Positions 22,480 to 35,196 of a stretch of 64,000 bases of DNA are shown here, piece by piece; the first letter of the stretch is position 1, and every line of letters starts with the position of its first letter. The notes under the pieces are model-generated. The model saw nothing but the letters and a program-made list of their open reading frames with translations. It did not search any database and was not told the origin of the DNA. Made by a program: the position numbers and the translations under genes. Location: positions 13,096,001-13,160,000 of the forward strand of contig JAMJFZ010001133.1 of assembly GCA_026225945.1 (NCBI GenBank), written 5' to 3'. This stretch comes from Cricetomys ansorgei (taxonomy: Eukaryota > Chordata > Mammalia > Rodentia > Nesomyidae).

Positions 22480-24310
22480 GGACAATGTTATCATCATCCA
22501 TTTAAATACACAGCTAGCTCTTACAATGCCATTCTGTCTTAACAAAATTTTAGAAAATTTAGCACTTTTCTGAAAATTGCTTCTTTTTTTCTCTCTTATC
22601 ATGTCTTTTCATCCAGTAGAACACCAAATAGATATAAGATGCCATATTTTAGATTTCTGCTATATTTAGGCCAAATAAATTCATTCTTTGAGTCAAAGAA
22701 TGTCATATAAACAACTTTAAATGTGAAACTGTACCATGGGCTAGATCTGACTTCTAAAACTTTGTTGTTACATGTGCAATATTTACATGATTTGAGGCTA
22801 CTATGGTTATTCTTAATTTTCTCCTAAAGCTGCTTTTTTTGTGCTATCATAAGTGTAGGACAAGAAAAACCTTCCTAAATGGTGAGTAACATGATACAGA
22901 AAGAATACAGCACCATCTAAAGTATGGTTTCTAACTCCATTTAATCACCATCACCACCCTTTAGACTAAATCTTTCATAAGCAAGGACAATAAATATCCA
23001 TTGTTTTTATGAACAAACTAGTCTTTTTTACTTTAAATTATAATTTAGTGCATATATATGTTTTAATTGATCAATCAATAAAATTTACTGTGTGGAAATT
23101 ATTCTGGGCATCTTGGGTTTGGAGAGAATGAATCATTATTTCCTCCACCAATGCTAATGAAATGGTTTTCACTTAATAACTTGCATTTATCATCATTTTC
23201 AGTATTGTTAGCATCATTAAGTAAGGGATGGAGGCCAACAATATAGCTCAATGGGTAAAGGTACCTGCCACTAACCTGATGACCTGGCCTGATCCCAGGA
23301 CCCACAGTGTGGAAGGGTAGAATAGATAACTCTCACACGTTGTCAGGCCTCCACACATGTGTTGTGGCATATTCCCCCCTTGTTTTTAATTTAAAAATGA
23401 ATGAAAGAATTTCTCTCCTCTATTCTTGCCTAATTTCAGTTATATGTAAACTAATTGTTCACTGATAATTTTTCTTACTGCTCTTTTCTCTCTTTGTTTC
23501 TGGAATACTTAACCAATTTAGTCTTGAGGAAGACAGACACACTTCCAGCTCTCCCAGTGCTGGCCTTTTTATCCTTTTCATAAACTGAAGTGTTTGCTGT
23601 CTCTGGTATTGCCATGAAGTCTCATATGGAACTCTCCCATTTTAGGCACATGGGGCCTAAAACCTTATGGTAGTTCATAATAATAACCATGCCTTGGGAA
23701 CCTTAGCTTCTCTTTCATTTTGAAAGGCTTTTGTAGTTTTCTCTTACTTTCTTAGAAGGTAAGCTGTGGATTTAAATGGATAGCTGTTAGGTTTAAGTAC
23801 CATACCTAGCTGTGTTGAATCGGTATTTTAAAATGGAAGTCTAGTCCACATATTTTTAGAAATGCGTGCCTCTGTTAGGTCACAATGTTATCTTTCTACT
23901 GGTTGCTTCTGGTTTCTCTGTCCATAACTAGTCATGAATTTGCCTAAGTTTCTCCTTCTTGCTTATCATTACCATCTTCTTGTGATTTGTGACTTTCCCT
24001 TTTCCTTTCGACTTGACGAAGCCTTCTTGAGTTTGATTTTCACAAACCACGTTTAGTTTTCTTTGATTTTTCTCATAATTCAGTCTTTTGCAGACTGACT
24101 TCAGGCTTCTGCTATTTGCACTGTTCTCTGCTCCAATATTCAGGAAAGATGGGCCCCTGATTGTTGAGAACATCAAGCAAATCTTGAGCTAATCTTGTAT
24201 TATTTTTACAGAGAACTGTTTCTCAAGATGTACTCTTGCCTTGAATTTAATTATATTAGGTACTAGATATACCTTGTGCATGCTAGTTTCTACCACAGAG
24301 CTAAAGTCCC
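22480..24310. other. No gene seen; one weak tRNA-SINE
   Basis: AT-rich sequence. At 23236-23390 a degraded B2/B3-like copy is visible (atatagctcaatgggtaaaggtacctgcc, later cccaggacccacag). Otherwise nothing recognised. Confidence 0.45.
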
Positions 24311-24319
24311 AGCTCTTTA

Positions 24320-24425
24320 AAAATATTTTTTGAGACAGGGGTCTGTAGGCCAGGCTGACTTGTGATCTTCCTGCTTTAGTCTCCCAAGTGTGTGGATTTC
24401 AGGCATGCGCCACCAGACTGACATT
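24320..24425 (-). repeat. B1 SINE fragment
   Basis: Antisense B1 (ttttttgagacaggggtctgtaggccaggctgac ... aggcatgcgccaccag) with an internal deletion. Confidence 0.75.
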
Positions 24426-24704
24426 CTTAGGATATTTTTGTAGTCTGTTTATGTGTCTGTTTACCCCTATTTTAGAAAATGGTTAGACACAGAAATTTCC
24501 TTTAGTATATATGCACTTAAGTGTTGACAGATTCTCAAAAATCTATACCTGACGTTCAGGTTTGTGTCTGTGGCTGGTACCTAGCAGTTACTTATCTACG
24601 TTGATGTGAAAAACTGAAGTGAGTTATTTTCCTGTAACACCTGCTATGTATGAGAATGCCATATGGAGAACATTCTAGAGGCTTTATATGATTCATATTC
24701 ACAT

Positions 24705-24888
24705 TGAGTAATGGTTTCTGAAGTGTGGTTCCTGGATCAATAGTAGCTGTATTACCTGGGAGTTTGCCCAAACTGCAAAGTCTCTGTAGAATTAATGAAT
24801 AGGATCAGGAATGGGACCATGAAATGTAGGTTTTAATGAGTTCCCCAGCGAATTGCTGTAAATGCTCAGTTTTGAGAGCCAGTAATCT
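24705..24888 (+). mobile_element. MER5A-like hAT relic
   Basis: 'gtgtggttcctggatcaatagtagc...attacctgggag' near the start and 'ttttaatgagttccccagcgaattgctgtaaatgctcagttttgagagccagta' at the end match the ancient non-autonomous hAT-Charlie element MER5A. Confidence 0.7.
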
Positions 24889-25199
24889 ATACCACTTTTC
24901 CTGAGGCAGCCCAACTCAGGATGGAGCCCTGAGACAACTTTCCTTAGGCCAGTTAGTCCTTTGCTTCCCAGCTTGGCCACAAGCCAATGAAAGAGATGAG
25001 TTTGGAGCTGAAATTTTGCAAGAGTTTGTGTCAGTACACCATCTGTCAAACTGGTACATGGAACACCTGGCCATGTCCAGGACCTGAAGCCTGGATTCCA
25101 CTCCCCCAAATCGATGCTATGAAGGCACCAATGGGGACACTGCTTCTCCAAAGTATTTCAAGGGGAAAATTTTAACCAACTTCTGATATGATTTCCTTT

Positions 25200-25830
25200 A
25201 ATACCTTCAGGTCAAACTTAATCTGAAAATGTCAAGACCTCTGACAACCTGACAAAGTTATTAACAGAATGACAGCAGTCAACATACATCTTTCAATAGC
25301 TTCAAATAACTATTGACTCAGTTCCTTCATCAGAATACACAGATTTAGTAAAAGGATCAAGAAATGAAATCCATCTTTCTGTTTTTTAAAAAAAATCACT
25401 TTACCTTTAAAGATAGGCACCATGTTAAAGTGAGAGGATGGAAAACGTTGTCAAGGAAACGGGTCAAGGAAGCAATCAGGTGTCACTATCCTAATATCTA
25501 ACAAAATAGACTTCCAATCAGAACAAATTAGAAGCGATAAAGGACACTTCATTCCATCAGGGGACATTAATGATAAAGATATTGGATATTAGAATTTCAA
25601 AAACGTATGCACCAAACTCTGGCTCAAATTTCATAAACGGCAGACCTTTGGCACTTAACAACCCAGATTAACTCTAACTCAGTAATAGAGGGTAATTTCA
25701 ACATCCCACTTTCTCTGAACTGACAGGTCACCTGGATTTAAAAAAAAAAAAAAGAAACATCAGAAGTAAATGACATCATACATCAAATGGACGTAACGGA
25801 GGTCTATAGAGTATTCCTCAGGATGATAAG
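25200..25830 (+). pseudogene. LINE-1 ORF2 endonuclease fragment
   Basis: In broken frames the + strand gives L1 ORF2-like peptides such as GVTILISNKIDF and DIIHQMDVTEVYRVF. The order is that of the endonuclease part of ORF2. Frameshifts and stops are frequent; this is a dead copy. Confidence 0.65.
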
Positions 25831-26347
25831 CATGAGAAAAGAATGAGCCCCAAATTACTGACTTTCAAATAGATTGCTATGAGTAAATTGTAAAGCAGTA
25901 TTGAGCAAGATATTGAATACAGCACCCTAGATGGAAAGTTGTGACTACACTTGTTCTTTTATAAGATAAAATAGAAGTAGCCAACCATTGAACCTAAGGA
26001 AGGAAAAATGTAAGCATGTATAATGAGGAAAATGCTTCATTTTTCTAATTTACAAAAATTAAAATACTCATCATTTTAAACAAATTTGTGCTGTTTGTAA
26101 ACAAACAAAAAAATCTCTGGTTAACAAGAAATCAAAAGATAAGGTCTATTTAACAATCATAAAAACAAACAAACATCATACTTTGATGAGTATCAAAGAC
26201 ATTTTAGAAGTTGAAAGTTGAATGCCAGTTACCTCAGTGAGAGGCAGGAGGAGTGAGACGAGGTGTGAAAGCACTGGTCACTGGTTACTATGTACATGTG
26301 TATTCTATAAATATGCACAATTTTTGTATTGATTAAAGAATAAAAAC

Positions 26348-26515
26348 TGCCAGGCGGTGGTGGTGCATGCTTGTAGGCCCAGCACTTGGGAGGCAGAGGC
26401 AGGCAGATCTCTGTGAGTTCGAGGCCAGCCTGCTCTACAGAGTGAGTTCCAGCACAGCCAGAGTTATAACAGAGAAGCCCGGTCTCAAAAAACAAAAACA
26501 AACAAACAAAAAAGA
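26348..26515 (+). repeat. B1 SINE, full length
   Basis: Head 'gccaggcggtggtggtgcatgc', complete core, tail 'aaaaacaaaaacaaacaaac'. It carries the 'agttataacagagaagcc' variant related to the other B1 copies here. Confidence 0.93.
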
Positions 26516-26519
26516 ATAC

Positions 26520-26605
26520 AAATTTTCTGGAGATGTAACTCAGTAACAGAACACTCAGTAAACAAAGAATGCTGCTTTCAATCTCCAGTACCTCCCATAA
26601 ATAAA
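26520..26605 (+). repeat. ID-type SINE, degraded
   Basis: 'tctggagatgtaactcagtaacagaacactcagt' followed by 'caatctccagtacc' is an old ID copy directly after a B1. Confidence 0.5.
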
Positions 26606-26947
26606 CAAACGCGCATATGAAAGCTCATATCTCTATGTGACTTATATCTCAGCACATCTCTAACTACCAAAGCACTCCTGTTTGTGTCAAGTACATTAAG
26701 TCAGTATTCAACTCCATCCCATCTTGGGATCCAATATGAAGCCAAGCCAATGATCTCCGGAGTAATGGAATAGAAAGCAATATGTTCTAGAACTTTTTCT
26801 TCCAAAGCCCATTAGTGTTGCTGTAACATAACCCAATGAACATCAGTTAAAACTTATGAATTAAGTTTTCAAATATTCCTGGCCTAGGTAATTATGACCT
26901 TAGTCAAACTGATTCCAGAAACAGAAATTAGTTTCCTGTCACCAGAC

Positions 26948-27065
26948 TGAGGAAATGGCTCAGTGGGTAAAGTGCTTGCTATGCAAGCATGAAGATCTGA
27001 GGTTGGATCTCTAGAACCCACATAGAAACCAAGAATAGTTAAAAAAAAATTTAAAGAAAAAACAA
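26948..27065 (+). repeat. B2/B3-type SINE, 5' part
   Basis: 'gactgaggaaatggctcagtgggtaaagtgcttgctatgcaagcatgaagatctgaggttggatc' is a tRNA-derived head with an A-rich tail. Confidence 0.7.
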
Positions 27066-27699
27066 AACCAAACCAAACCCTGAAGATCCCTTTACAGCAT
27101 CAGAAGGCAGCTGGAATGATCAGTGTGGATTGCTTTGCCATGAGAAAAAGTTGTCATCTCAGAAATGACCAGATGTTTTGCCTTTATGTCTGAGCACCAC
27201 TGTGTGCAGTGCCCACAGAGGCTGGAAGAGGGATTATAGGTGTGCATCAGTATGCCTAGTCTCTGGCCTTTTTATTTATCATGCACATTAAGAGTAAATT
27301 AGGAGGAATTCGGGTAACATTGTGTTCTACGGAAAACACCTTATTATGTTTTCTCAGTATTAAAAAAGTTTCTCCCCAACAGGTAGAATTAATTAGAGTT
27401 GAATGTGTCAAACTTTTTAAGTCACTGAGTCTCAAAAATATGATCCTAGAAGATAAAGTATTTTCCAGTCCTTGAGTAGTGCAGACAAACTGCAATGAAA
27501 GGAACAGCAGGGCTTGTTCTAAACATGCAGACAAAAGCCAGGGCTACTTGTTAGATCCTGATCTCTGTGTTAGCTACAGAATGGGCAGTGAGGTACTGCA
27601 TAATCTTTACCTTTTATTAATCCACCCAACATTTCCAATAACAAGGCAAATCCAAGTACTCCTCATCAAAACCATCACTCATGGCTCTTAAGGATGCAT

Positions 27700-28145
27700 T
27701 TAAGGATGCCATGGTAGACTGAAACGTAGCCCCACCCCAAGATACCCACATCCTCACCCCTGGGAACTGTGACTGTTACTCCCCCCCCTCCTTTTTTTTA
27801 AATCACTACAGATGTGATGAAAAAAAATCAAAAATTTTAAGATGAGATAATCCTAATTTATTCCAGGAGCTCCATGAATGCAGCACATGTGTCCTTATAA
27901 GAGAAAGGCTGGGGAGTGTAGAAATGGGCAGAAGAAGGAAGTGAAAACAGTGGCAGAGGTTGGAGTGAGGTAGCTGCAAGCCCAGGGGAGTATGGCTGCC
28001 GCTGGAGGCTGGGGAAGTCTAGCTTTGTTGACATCGTGATTTGACATTTTTGGCTTTTAAAACTGTGAGATAACAAATCTCTGTCCTGTTAAGCGGCTGT
28101 GTTTGTGTTAATTTATTCTGGCGCCCACAGGAAGTGAATATAGAT
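27700..28145 (+). repeat. MLT1-like MaLR LTR
   Basis: The order 'ccatggtagactgaaacgtagcccc', 'gagctccatgaatgcagcacatgtgtccttataagag', 'aactgtgagataacaaatctctgt' follows the MLT1 LTR consensus. Old and interrupted by a C/T run. Confidence 0.65.
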
Positions 28146-28715
28146 ACTTTGTTTTTCATAGTGTTGCTGATTGCTAGTAATATCATTAACTGAGGCATAT
28201 CAATTTCTGATTGTGTTATTCAAACCAGCTCTGTTGCTAAGCCAAACTGGGACACAGACAATGCAGTTCAGAGACAGTGTTGTTTCTTTAAAAAAAAAAA
28301 AAAAATCGTTCTTTTCTTAGGTGTTTGGTACCTCCCTACTTGTGTGCCTATACAGATACAAGTAAGTGGTGTCAAATGCAGGTGTCAAGTGTAGTATAAA
28401 GCACCAGGTGAGCCCAATACATTTCTCCAAGAAGACATATCTTATCACACACTCTTTAGTTTTTCAAGGTGGGTGGGAGGAGTGGGATTGTAATGGAGTC
28501 TAGAAACTAGGACTCCTACAAGGTATAGCATGCTTCGAGTGAAAATACCCAGTCCTAAGAGTCCTGGTCCCAGGCTTCAGGAAAAGGCAAAATCTACACA
28601 TGCAGATTCCCTAGTTTTCCTCCCATTTTTTCCTACAAGTCAGAACACCTCTGTAGGTGAGGTGGAGACATTAATATCTCTTTCTCACCAATTTTGATCC
28701 AAACTGTTAAAAAAT

Positions 28716-28790
28716 ATATACACACATGTACATGTGCACGTACATATGCATGCACACACACACGTGTGTGTGTATATATATATATATACT
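28716..28790. repeat. Alternating purine-pyrimidine tract
   Basis: TA, CA, GT and TA blocks around a near-palindromic centre (cacacacacgtgtgtgtg at about 28755-28772). Such sequence can adopt Z-DNA or cruciform structure. Confidence 0.85.
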
Positions 28791-28884
28791 TTCATATTCA
28801 TATTTATCTACATATTTATGTAGATAAACATCTGGCCCAGTGCCAGGCATCATAGGCCGGGGCTCCTTTTTTGGGGGTCACCCT

Positions 28885-29270
28885 GTATTCGTTACTTTTC
28901 TGTTACTGTGCTAAAGCACCATGATTGAAAGTGACTTAAGGAAGAAAGAGTTTATTTTGACTCAAGATTACAGAGAGAACTCATCATGATGGGTTGATAC
29001 CCAGCATGATACCAGGTAGCAGGAGCAGGAAGCTGGGTGATGGAATTTCCATTCATTCACAGGAAGCAGGGAGAGAAAACAAGAAGTGGGGAGAGATTAT
29101 ACAACCTCAAAACTGCCCCTAGTGACCTATGCTCCCCAGCAAGGTTCTATAGCTTCTCCAAGCCAACCTTACTGGGGACCAAGGGTTCAAACACTGGAGC
29201 CTTTGGAAGACATCCCTCATCCAAACCATTGCACAGCCCTGACTGTGATGACCACAATCCATATAAATAA
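28885..29270 (+). repeat. Rodent dispersed repeat ('gttactgtgctaaagcaccatgat' type)
   Basis: Same family as the copies at 7955 and 47530: 'ttctgttactgtgctaaagcaccatgattgaaagtgactta' followed by the typical body. Open frames inside are accidental. Confidence 0.5.
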
Positions 29271-29279
29271 GAAATCAGT

Positions 29280-30320
29280 TTGCATGTGAAATTAAACTTT
29301 GGAGATTATGTTAACCTGAAGGGAGATCACACGAACGGTAAAGCCCCTCTTTACGATTTCAGGAAATTATTGAGGGGGGTCTTTCTAACTGGAAATTTCT
29401 GCAGCAGTCTTTCAATGGAAAGTATACAGAAAAGCAGGAAACACCCATTAGTAGGTGACAGTGATGACACCCTTGGAGTGAGAGGGATCCCGCTGGGACT
29501 AAGGAAGGAAGGGACAGACGACAAGGCGATTACTTCATTTGCAAGGATCAGTCCCCTAGTACCTAAATCTCAAACCGGGATATTTGTTCAGTTTGCAAGT
29601 GCTGTCTCCTCAGTCATGTGTATGCCACTCTATCACAGTCGTGTGTTCTTTGGATTAAATTTTTCCTCTTCTCCTTAAAGTATTTCCTGTCACACTGAAA
29701 ATAAAACAGCTTTGCACCAATTGGAATTCTCACATCTGAGAATGGAATTCAGTAGTAGTAAAAGTGGATTTGTAAGGAGTGAGTCACTAGTGGGAGGAAG
29801 GATGATGGGTATAGATTTTCAGGCTGAAGGATGTTTATATGTCTAATAGAGTTAAAAATAAATGTGCAGATTTCTCCTTGCCACAAATGGCTGTAGTTTT
29901 GATCTGTTCCTTGGCAACTTAAATGGGCTGCTAACCGATCCCATAGGGTCTCTGCCCTGGATCCACTGCTTCTATTTGGTGAAACCTCCTTCCTTTTTCC
30001 ATTTCTTCCCGTTTTTAAAGTACCTGCAGTTCAGGAAATGCATGAGGGATGGATGTGTGCACACAGGCGGATAGCTGTGGTGGAACGCAGGCATCAGGAA
30101 CTGAGATGACTCAGGGCAGGGCAACTCCATGAGGCTGAGGGCCTAGTGGAGGGTACCCTGGCCAGGGTCTCTTGCAGGTAAAACCAGAAAGGCCTTAACA
30201 GGGACATGCAGACATGTTCTACAGGTTTTAAATGGAAAGAATTAAAGGTCTGGTCACCAATTTAGGCAGGCACCAGATTTATAAGCCTAAAGTCAGCTTT
30301 TGCATTTGATTCTCATAACA
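29280..30320. other. No gene seen
   Basis: A 132-codon open frame at 29280-29678 has no recognisable domain and low coding character. No repeat recognised with confidence. Confidence 0.4.
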
Positions 30321-30328
30321 CTCTAAAG

Positions 30329-30550
30329 CAGCGGTTCTTGACCTTCCTAATGCTGTGACCCTTTAATACAGTTCCTCATGCTGTGGTGACCCCCAACCGT
30401 AATATCATTTTTGTTGCTACTTCATAATGTAATTTTGCTGCTGTTATGAATTGTAATGTAAATATCTGATATGCAGATGGTCTTCAGTGATCCAGTGAAA
30501 GGGTCATTCAAACCCCAAAGGGGTCATTACCCACAGGTTGAGAACTGCTG
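30329..30550 (+). mobile_element. URR1-like hAT element
   Basis: Short terminal inverted repeats (cagcggttcttgacc at the left, gttgagaactgctg at the right) bound the well-known rodent non-autonomous hAT sequence ('gaccctttaatacagttcctcatgctgtggtgacccc'). The 8-base flanks ctctaaag and ctcttact are only partly alike, as expected of an aged target duplication. Confidence 0.85.
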
Positions 30551-30583
30551 CTCTTACTTTTTTTAAGCAACCAAAAGAATTTA

Positions 30584-30585
<2 letters not shown>

Positions 30586-30640
<55 letters not shown>
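30586..30640. repeat. (TTA)n microsatellite
   Basis: About 18 TTA units between the hAT element and an antisense B1. Confidence 0.95.
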
Positions 30641-30642
30641 CA

Positions 30643-30778
30643 TGGTCTTTTATTCCTTCCTGGCATTCTGGAGCCCCCACATAGACCAGACTGTCCTCAA
30701 ACTTACAGAGATCCATCTACCTGTCTCTGCCTCCCAAGTGCTGGTATTAAAGTCATGTACCACCACTCCTGGCCTCAA
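30643..30778 (-). repeat. B1 SINE
   Basis: Antisense B1 (agaccagactgtcctcaaacttacagagatccatctacctgtctctgcctcccaagtgctgg) with a decayed A-tail now forming the TTA array. Confidence 0.75.
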
Positions 30779-30849
30779 AAGGGTGAACTGCTGCCGCTCT
30801 AGTTAGTAGTGTGAACCTGGAGAGCAGGCCTAGAAATGAGGCAGACTAA

Positions 30850-31225
30850 AGGCTCATGCAGTAGCCAAATTTATTCAGGGCGTCCGACAATGAGGGTATT
30901 CTGAGGGTCAGGCTTCACGCAGTCACGAGGGCAACCTATGCGTGGAAACATTTTTGATTAAGAGAAGTAAGCAGCAAGGTGTAATCTGAAGCAAACCCAC
31001 TCCCACAGAAGTTCATTCCAAGATCAAATCCATATTATTCAGGAACAGAGGATATAAGACTCTTGCCTTCTTCACTTGGAGTTTTCTTACAAGGTCTCAG
31101 AAATCTTCTCACCAGCTTTATTCATGAGGCATATTCTGACAATGGATTGCAGGTCTCCTGATGCAGGTGGAGCAGAAGGCAAGCTCCCTTTAAGGGACTT
31201 GGTGGAAAAGCTTCTAAGCTTTAAC
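30850..31225 (-). repeat. Possible LTR fragment (antisense)
   Basis: An antisense AATAAA-like signal (aaatttattcaggg) near the left end and the general composition suggest an ERV LTR, but I cannot name the family or find clean ends. Confidence 0.3.
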
Positions 31226-31329
31226 CTCTTACATCATTTATAGTTTGTAATTGCAGATTTTGCTAGTAGCATTTACTAATGTGATTTATAATTCCTTTGG
31301 ACTCTATTTGTGATTAACACATAATGACT

Positions 31330-31756
31330 GGACATAGTAATACACTTCAGTGTGACATGTCAGTACACTCACAGAGCACCTCCAGCCTTCCTTAATCTAT
31401 GTTCTCCATGGTACTTCAACCTTTAGTAATCAATATTCCATCATATGGGTTACTTTTTATTTTTAAAACTTCCACACACACAAAACTCAGTGATTATCTT
31501 TCTGTATCTGACCTATTTTACGTAATATATTATTCTCGAGTTATGTCTATACATATGACAAGATTACATCCTTTGTGGGTGAATGATATTCACCTGTGCA
31601 TATGTGCCACACTTTGCATTCATCCATCATTTAGCATTTACATAGATTCCAGATCTTAGCTATTTTAAACAGTGTCATATAAACATGGACATCCTGTCAT
31701 ATAAACAGGATCTCTTTGATATACTGATCCTGTTTTTTAGCATAAGCCCAGAAGTG

Positions 31757-31798
<42 letters not shown>

Positions 31799-31995
31799 AT
31801 ATATATATATGAGATATTATATAGTGTATATTTTATCATATATGATATGGTAGATTTAATTTTAGTTTGTGGAAAGCCTCCATATGATTTTCTATAATAA
31901 CTCTACTAATTTATATTCCTAGCATCAGTATATAAGAATTCCTTCTTCCTCACATCCTCACTGGCTTTTAACATTCACTATAGTTCCTGAGGGAA
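31330..31995 (-). mobile_element. LINE-1 3' fragment (antisense)
   Basis: Antisense L1 3' end phrases: 'tgggtgaatgatattcac', 'catagattccagatcttagctattttaaacagtg' and later 'gtatataagaattccttcttcctcacatcctcactggc'. A TA tract (31767-31811) and a small tandem duplication around tgtcatataaaca (31670-31705) interrupt it. Confidence 0.7.
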
Positions 31996-32195
31996 AGAAT
32001 TTGATAACAATTGGCTAGCATATCAGCTTCTGCTGTAGAAAGAGAGTATAAGCCATCTGTCACAGTCAGGGAAAGCACCAGCAAACATTTGTAGATGTGG
32101 GGGATGGTGTTTCATTTTATTCTGAACAGCAACCCAGTATTTCCCTGGGAATAACTCATTTTCACATAAAACCTACCCACCGCTAATAAAAATGA

Positions 32196-32405
32196 CTAGC
32201 TGGAGAGATGGCTCAGTGATTAAGAGCACTGTCTGCTCTTGCAGAGGACCTGGGTTCGGTTCCCAGCGCCTACTAGGCAGCTCGTAACCATCTATGACTC
32301 TAGTTCCAGAGAATCCAACACCCTCATTTAGTCTCTGCAGGCACTGCTCACATGTGGTGCATAGATATGTTCAGAGAAAACATCATGAATATAAAGTAAA
32401 TAATC
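32196..32405 (+). repeat. B2 SINE
   Basis: Complete B2: 'gctggagagatggctcagtgattaagagcact' head, 'gacctgggttcggttcccagcgcc', body and A-rich tail. Confidence 0.93.
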
Positions 32406-32611
32406 TATAATATTTTAAACAGTGACTGTAAAGAGTAAGTAATTATGACAACAGAAGAAGAAAGGCTACTGTACTCTTTCTAAGTTTCTGAGGCCTGTGT
32501 TTGCTTAATTGATAAGTTAATCAAAGGTGATGGGTTTGAGTGGCCTGCTAAGGACAAATTTAGTATTAGTTCTGCCAAAACCAAGGACAATACTGACCTT
32601 TTTTTTTAAAG

Positions 32612-32820
32612 TATGTTATTTATAATTATGTGTATGTGGAGGGGGTATACATACATGAGTGCAGTTCCCTGGACACTCATGGAGTTCCAGATGCATGGAA
32701 TCTTCTGGAGCTAGACTTACAGGTAGTTATGAACCACCTGACATGTGTGCCAAGGCCTGAACTGAGGTCTTCTGCAAGAGCAGTACATGCTCTTACTCTC
32801 TGGGCCATCTCTCCAGCCCT
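32612..32820 (-). repeat. B2/B3-type SINE
   Basis: Antisense copy ending 'ctctgggccatctctccagccct', with 'gcctgaactgaggtcttctgcaagag' upstream. Confidence 0.85.
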
Positions 32821-33004
32821 GATAATGATCTTTTACCATACATGCTTCTCAGTGCTGGGGGGAATGAACTCTTAAAAAAAAATTGCTCAAAGACTAATAA
32901 AATGTCCCTATTTTCTTTAGGATATAAACATTACCTGTGTTTTCTTATTGCCTTTTGGCCAATATACTGTTGCACCCAGTGTTCAAAATCCCCCTCCTCA
33001 AGAA

Positions 33005-33310
33005 CCATCAGGAGGCCAGTTCTGATGCAAAAGCAAGGAGCCTTTATTCGAGTCTAGACTCAGGCAAATGCTCTGTCTCAACACCGTGGGAGCCAGAGCA
33101 AGAGCCCTGAATGCCTGGGGAAGCAAGCTTTTTATTGCAGTTACAGCAGGGTTTAGGAGTTTCCACCTAGGCTGCTACAGGATTGGTTGACAATTAGCTA
33201 ATGCAGAGTTGGCGCAAGGGGATTGGTGTGACAGATACAGAACACTTGATTTACCCAGGTGGATGCAGAATACATGTTTCACCCTGGTCCCTAATAGTCT
33301 GGTGTCTGGT
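33005..33310 (-). repeat. Possible ERV LTR (antisense)
   Basis: Antisense AATAAAGGCTCCTTGCTTTTGCAT-type R/U5 signal (plus-strand 'gcaaggagcctttattcgag') followed by LTR-like sequence with CCAAT-type motifs (gattggttg, gattggtg). Family not recognised. Confidence 0.4.
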
Positions 33311-33319
33311 TAGGGACTT

Positions 33320-34315
33320 TCTGGGAACTAGGGCGGGGTGTGTGTGAAATTTTATCTTGAATTCCTCATGGCCCTTCTAAGATGCAGGCCTCTTTTCAAG
33401 ATGAAGTTTGTTCAGGCCTAACAATACTTATATGCTTTTGAATAAAAATGAAAATTTCTATTTTTTTCCAGCAAACAAAAAACTGTTTTATCTTTTTGTA
33501 AGGTGGAATGTAACTACATTTGTTTCTGGGAATGTACATAATTATATGTAAAACAAACAAACAAAAACTATTATCATTAACATCTCTATGTATCCATCCA
33601 GGAATCCCTAACAAAACTAAAATCTATACTAGCTAAAGTCTGTTACCAAAATAGAGAAGTGTTCCTATATAATTTATATAGTTCAATTATCTCTACTTAC
33701 AATACAGTGTATTGTACAATACAGCTCTCTCTGTGAACAATGAGAAGGAAAAGTCTGTCTGTACACATGCAGAGCTGTTATTTTCCAGAATATTTTCTAC
33801 GAGAGACCAGTTGAATCTGTAGATGTGGAGCCTAGTAACACAGATGATAGACTGCATGTGAGGTGTTCATTTTGACGTGGTATTTAGCAGTACATCTACT
33901 TTGGGATCAATATTATATATGCTTGATATGGAAAATAGAATTGTATTGACTTTTAGGGTTTTGTTCAACTTCTGAATTATTACTAAAAAGAGTTGGGAGT
34001 TGGTACTAAAATGAGTGCAGAAAACAAATTCTGAGGCAATGAAGCAAGTTGTGAAATTGTGGTAAATCCTCAGGTTATAATAGCTGTCTCCCTCACACCT
34101 GTCTTCTAAAAAAATCTTTATCCACTTTTTTCACCAGCTTCTTCCTTTTTTCTTTCCCAGTCTGCTGGAGAAATCTGGAGTCTGACCTTCTCTGTCCTAT
34201 TTCCGATCTTGGCTGTTAGGAATAAACACAGCAATCTCTATCTTGCTTGTGTAGACAGACTTAAGTCAGCCCAGAGTACAAGGGTGGGAGAGGGATGATG
34301 AAGAGACCAATGTGG
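33320..34315. other. No gene seen
   Basis: AT-rich intergenic sequence. Nothing recognised. Confidence 0.45.
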
Positions 34316-34320
34316 TTAGA

Positions 34321-34560
34321 TTCTGCCACTCACTCACTAGCTGTGTGGGGAGCAAGTCATTCTAGTGAGATGGGACTGAATCTTGCTCATAAACAGCCAT
34401 AGCCACATGCCCTACTTTACCCTCTGAAATGCATTTAATGGATACCTTACTTTGCTGCTTTAGTATTTAACAAGTACTTATGACACACTTGCTATGTGCC
34501 AGGTCTGGCTATAAAGGAAGAGAAAAGACACATATCCGCTGATTTCAGCAAAGTTACTTT
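34321..34560 (+). repeat. MIR / L2 relic
   Basis: 'ctgccactcactcactagctgtgtggggagcaagtcatt' is a MIR core. 'acacacttgctatgtgccaggtctggc' downstream resembles L2. Confidence 0.6.
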
Positions 34561-35196
34561 ATAAGGAAAAGGCTTTAAGATGTTGGAATCTTAGCAAGCA
34601 GAATTACTGATACCAATATTTTAAACGTAAAACTTTTACACAGTAAAAGTTAGCTACTGTGCTGGTCTGAGAGGAAGATAAGAAGATACTTTCATAGATG
34701 CAAAACCCTGCCAGACCTTAATTGAGGGAACCATCTGTCATGAAAGTGCCATACTGGACGGTGGAACCCCATAATTGATCTCAGGAGTTCTTGTTGATAC
34801 CAAAACTCCTCAATTCTGTTGATCCAAAAACTCTACCCCATCATCCAAAGGCCTATTTGCATAATGAAGGAAACCTATAGCCTAGTCCCATCCCACAAAC
34901 CTTTAGCAGACAAGCTATGTCACTTTTATGGTGGGGATACTCAAGGCCTAAAAGAAGTATTATCTCCTTGTTGCCAGAGACTGTGGGAGAGAGGGCCACA
35001 AGAATTCCTCTACAACTTTGCTCTTCCACAATGACTGCCAGAGAGCAGTGGACAGGTGCAGATCATGAGCAATCAAATATCTTTTACATAAAGCCAATAC
35101 CTGCAGATAATACAAACTGCCAAGGCTTAGGCAGCCTTTTCCCTAACAATGTACAAACAACTATTATAAACATATTTAATAATAAACTTCTCCATC

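Noticed and set aside
24792..25151. 119-codon - strand open frame
   Set aside because: It overlaps a MER5A relic and has no protein-like features.
29280..29678. 132-codon open frame
   Set aside because: No recognisable domain, no splice or promoter context, and ordinary composition for chance in this length of sequence.
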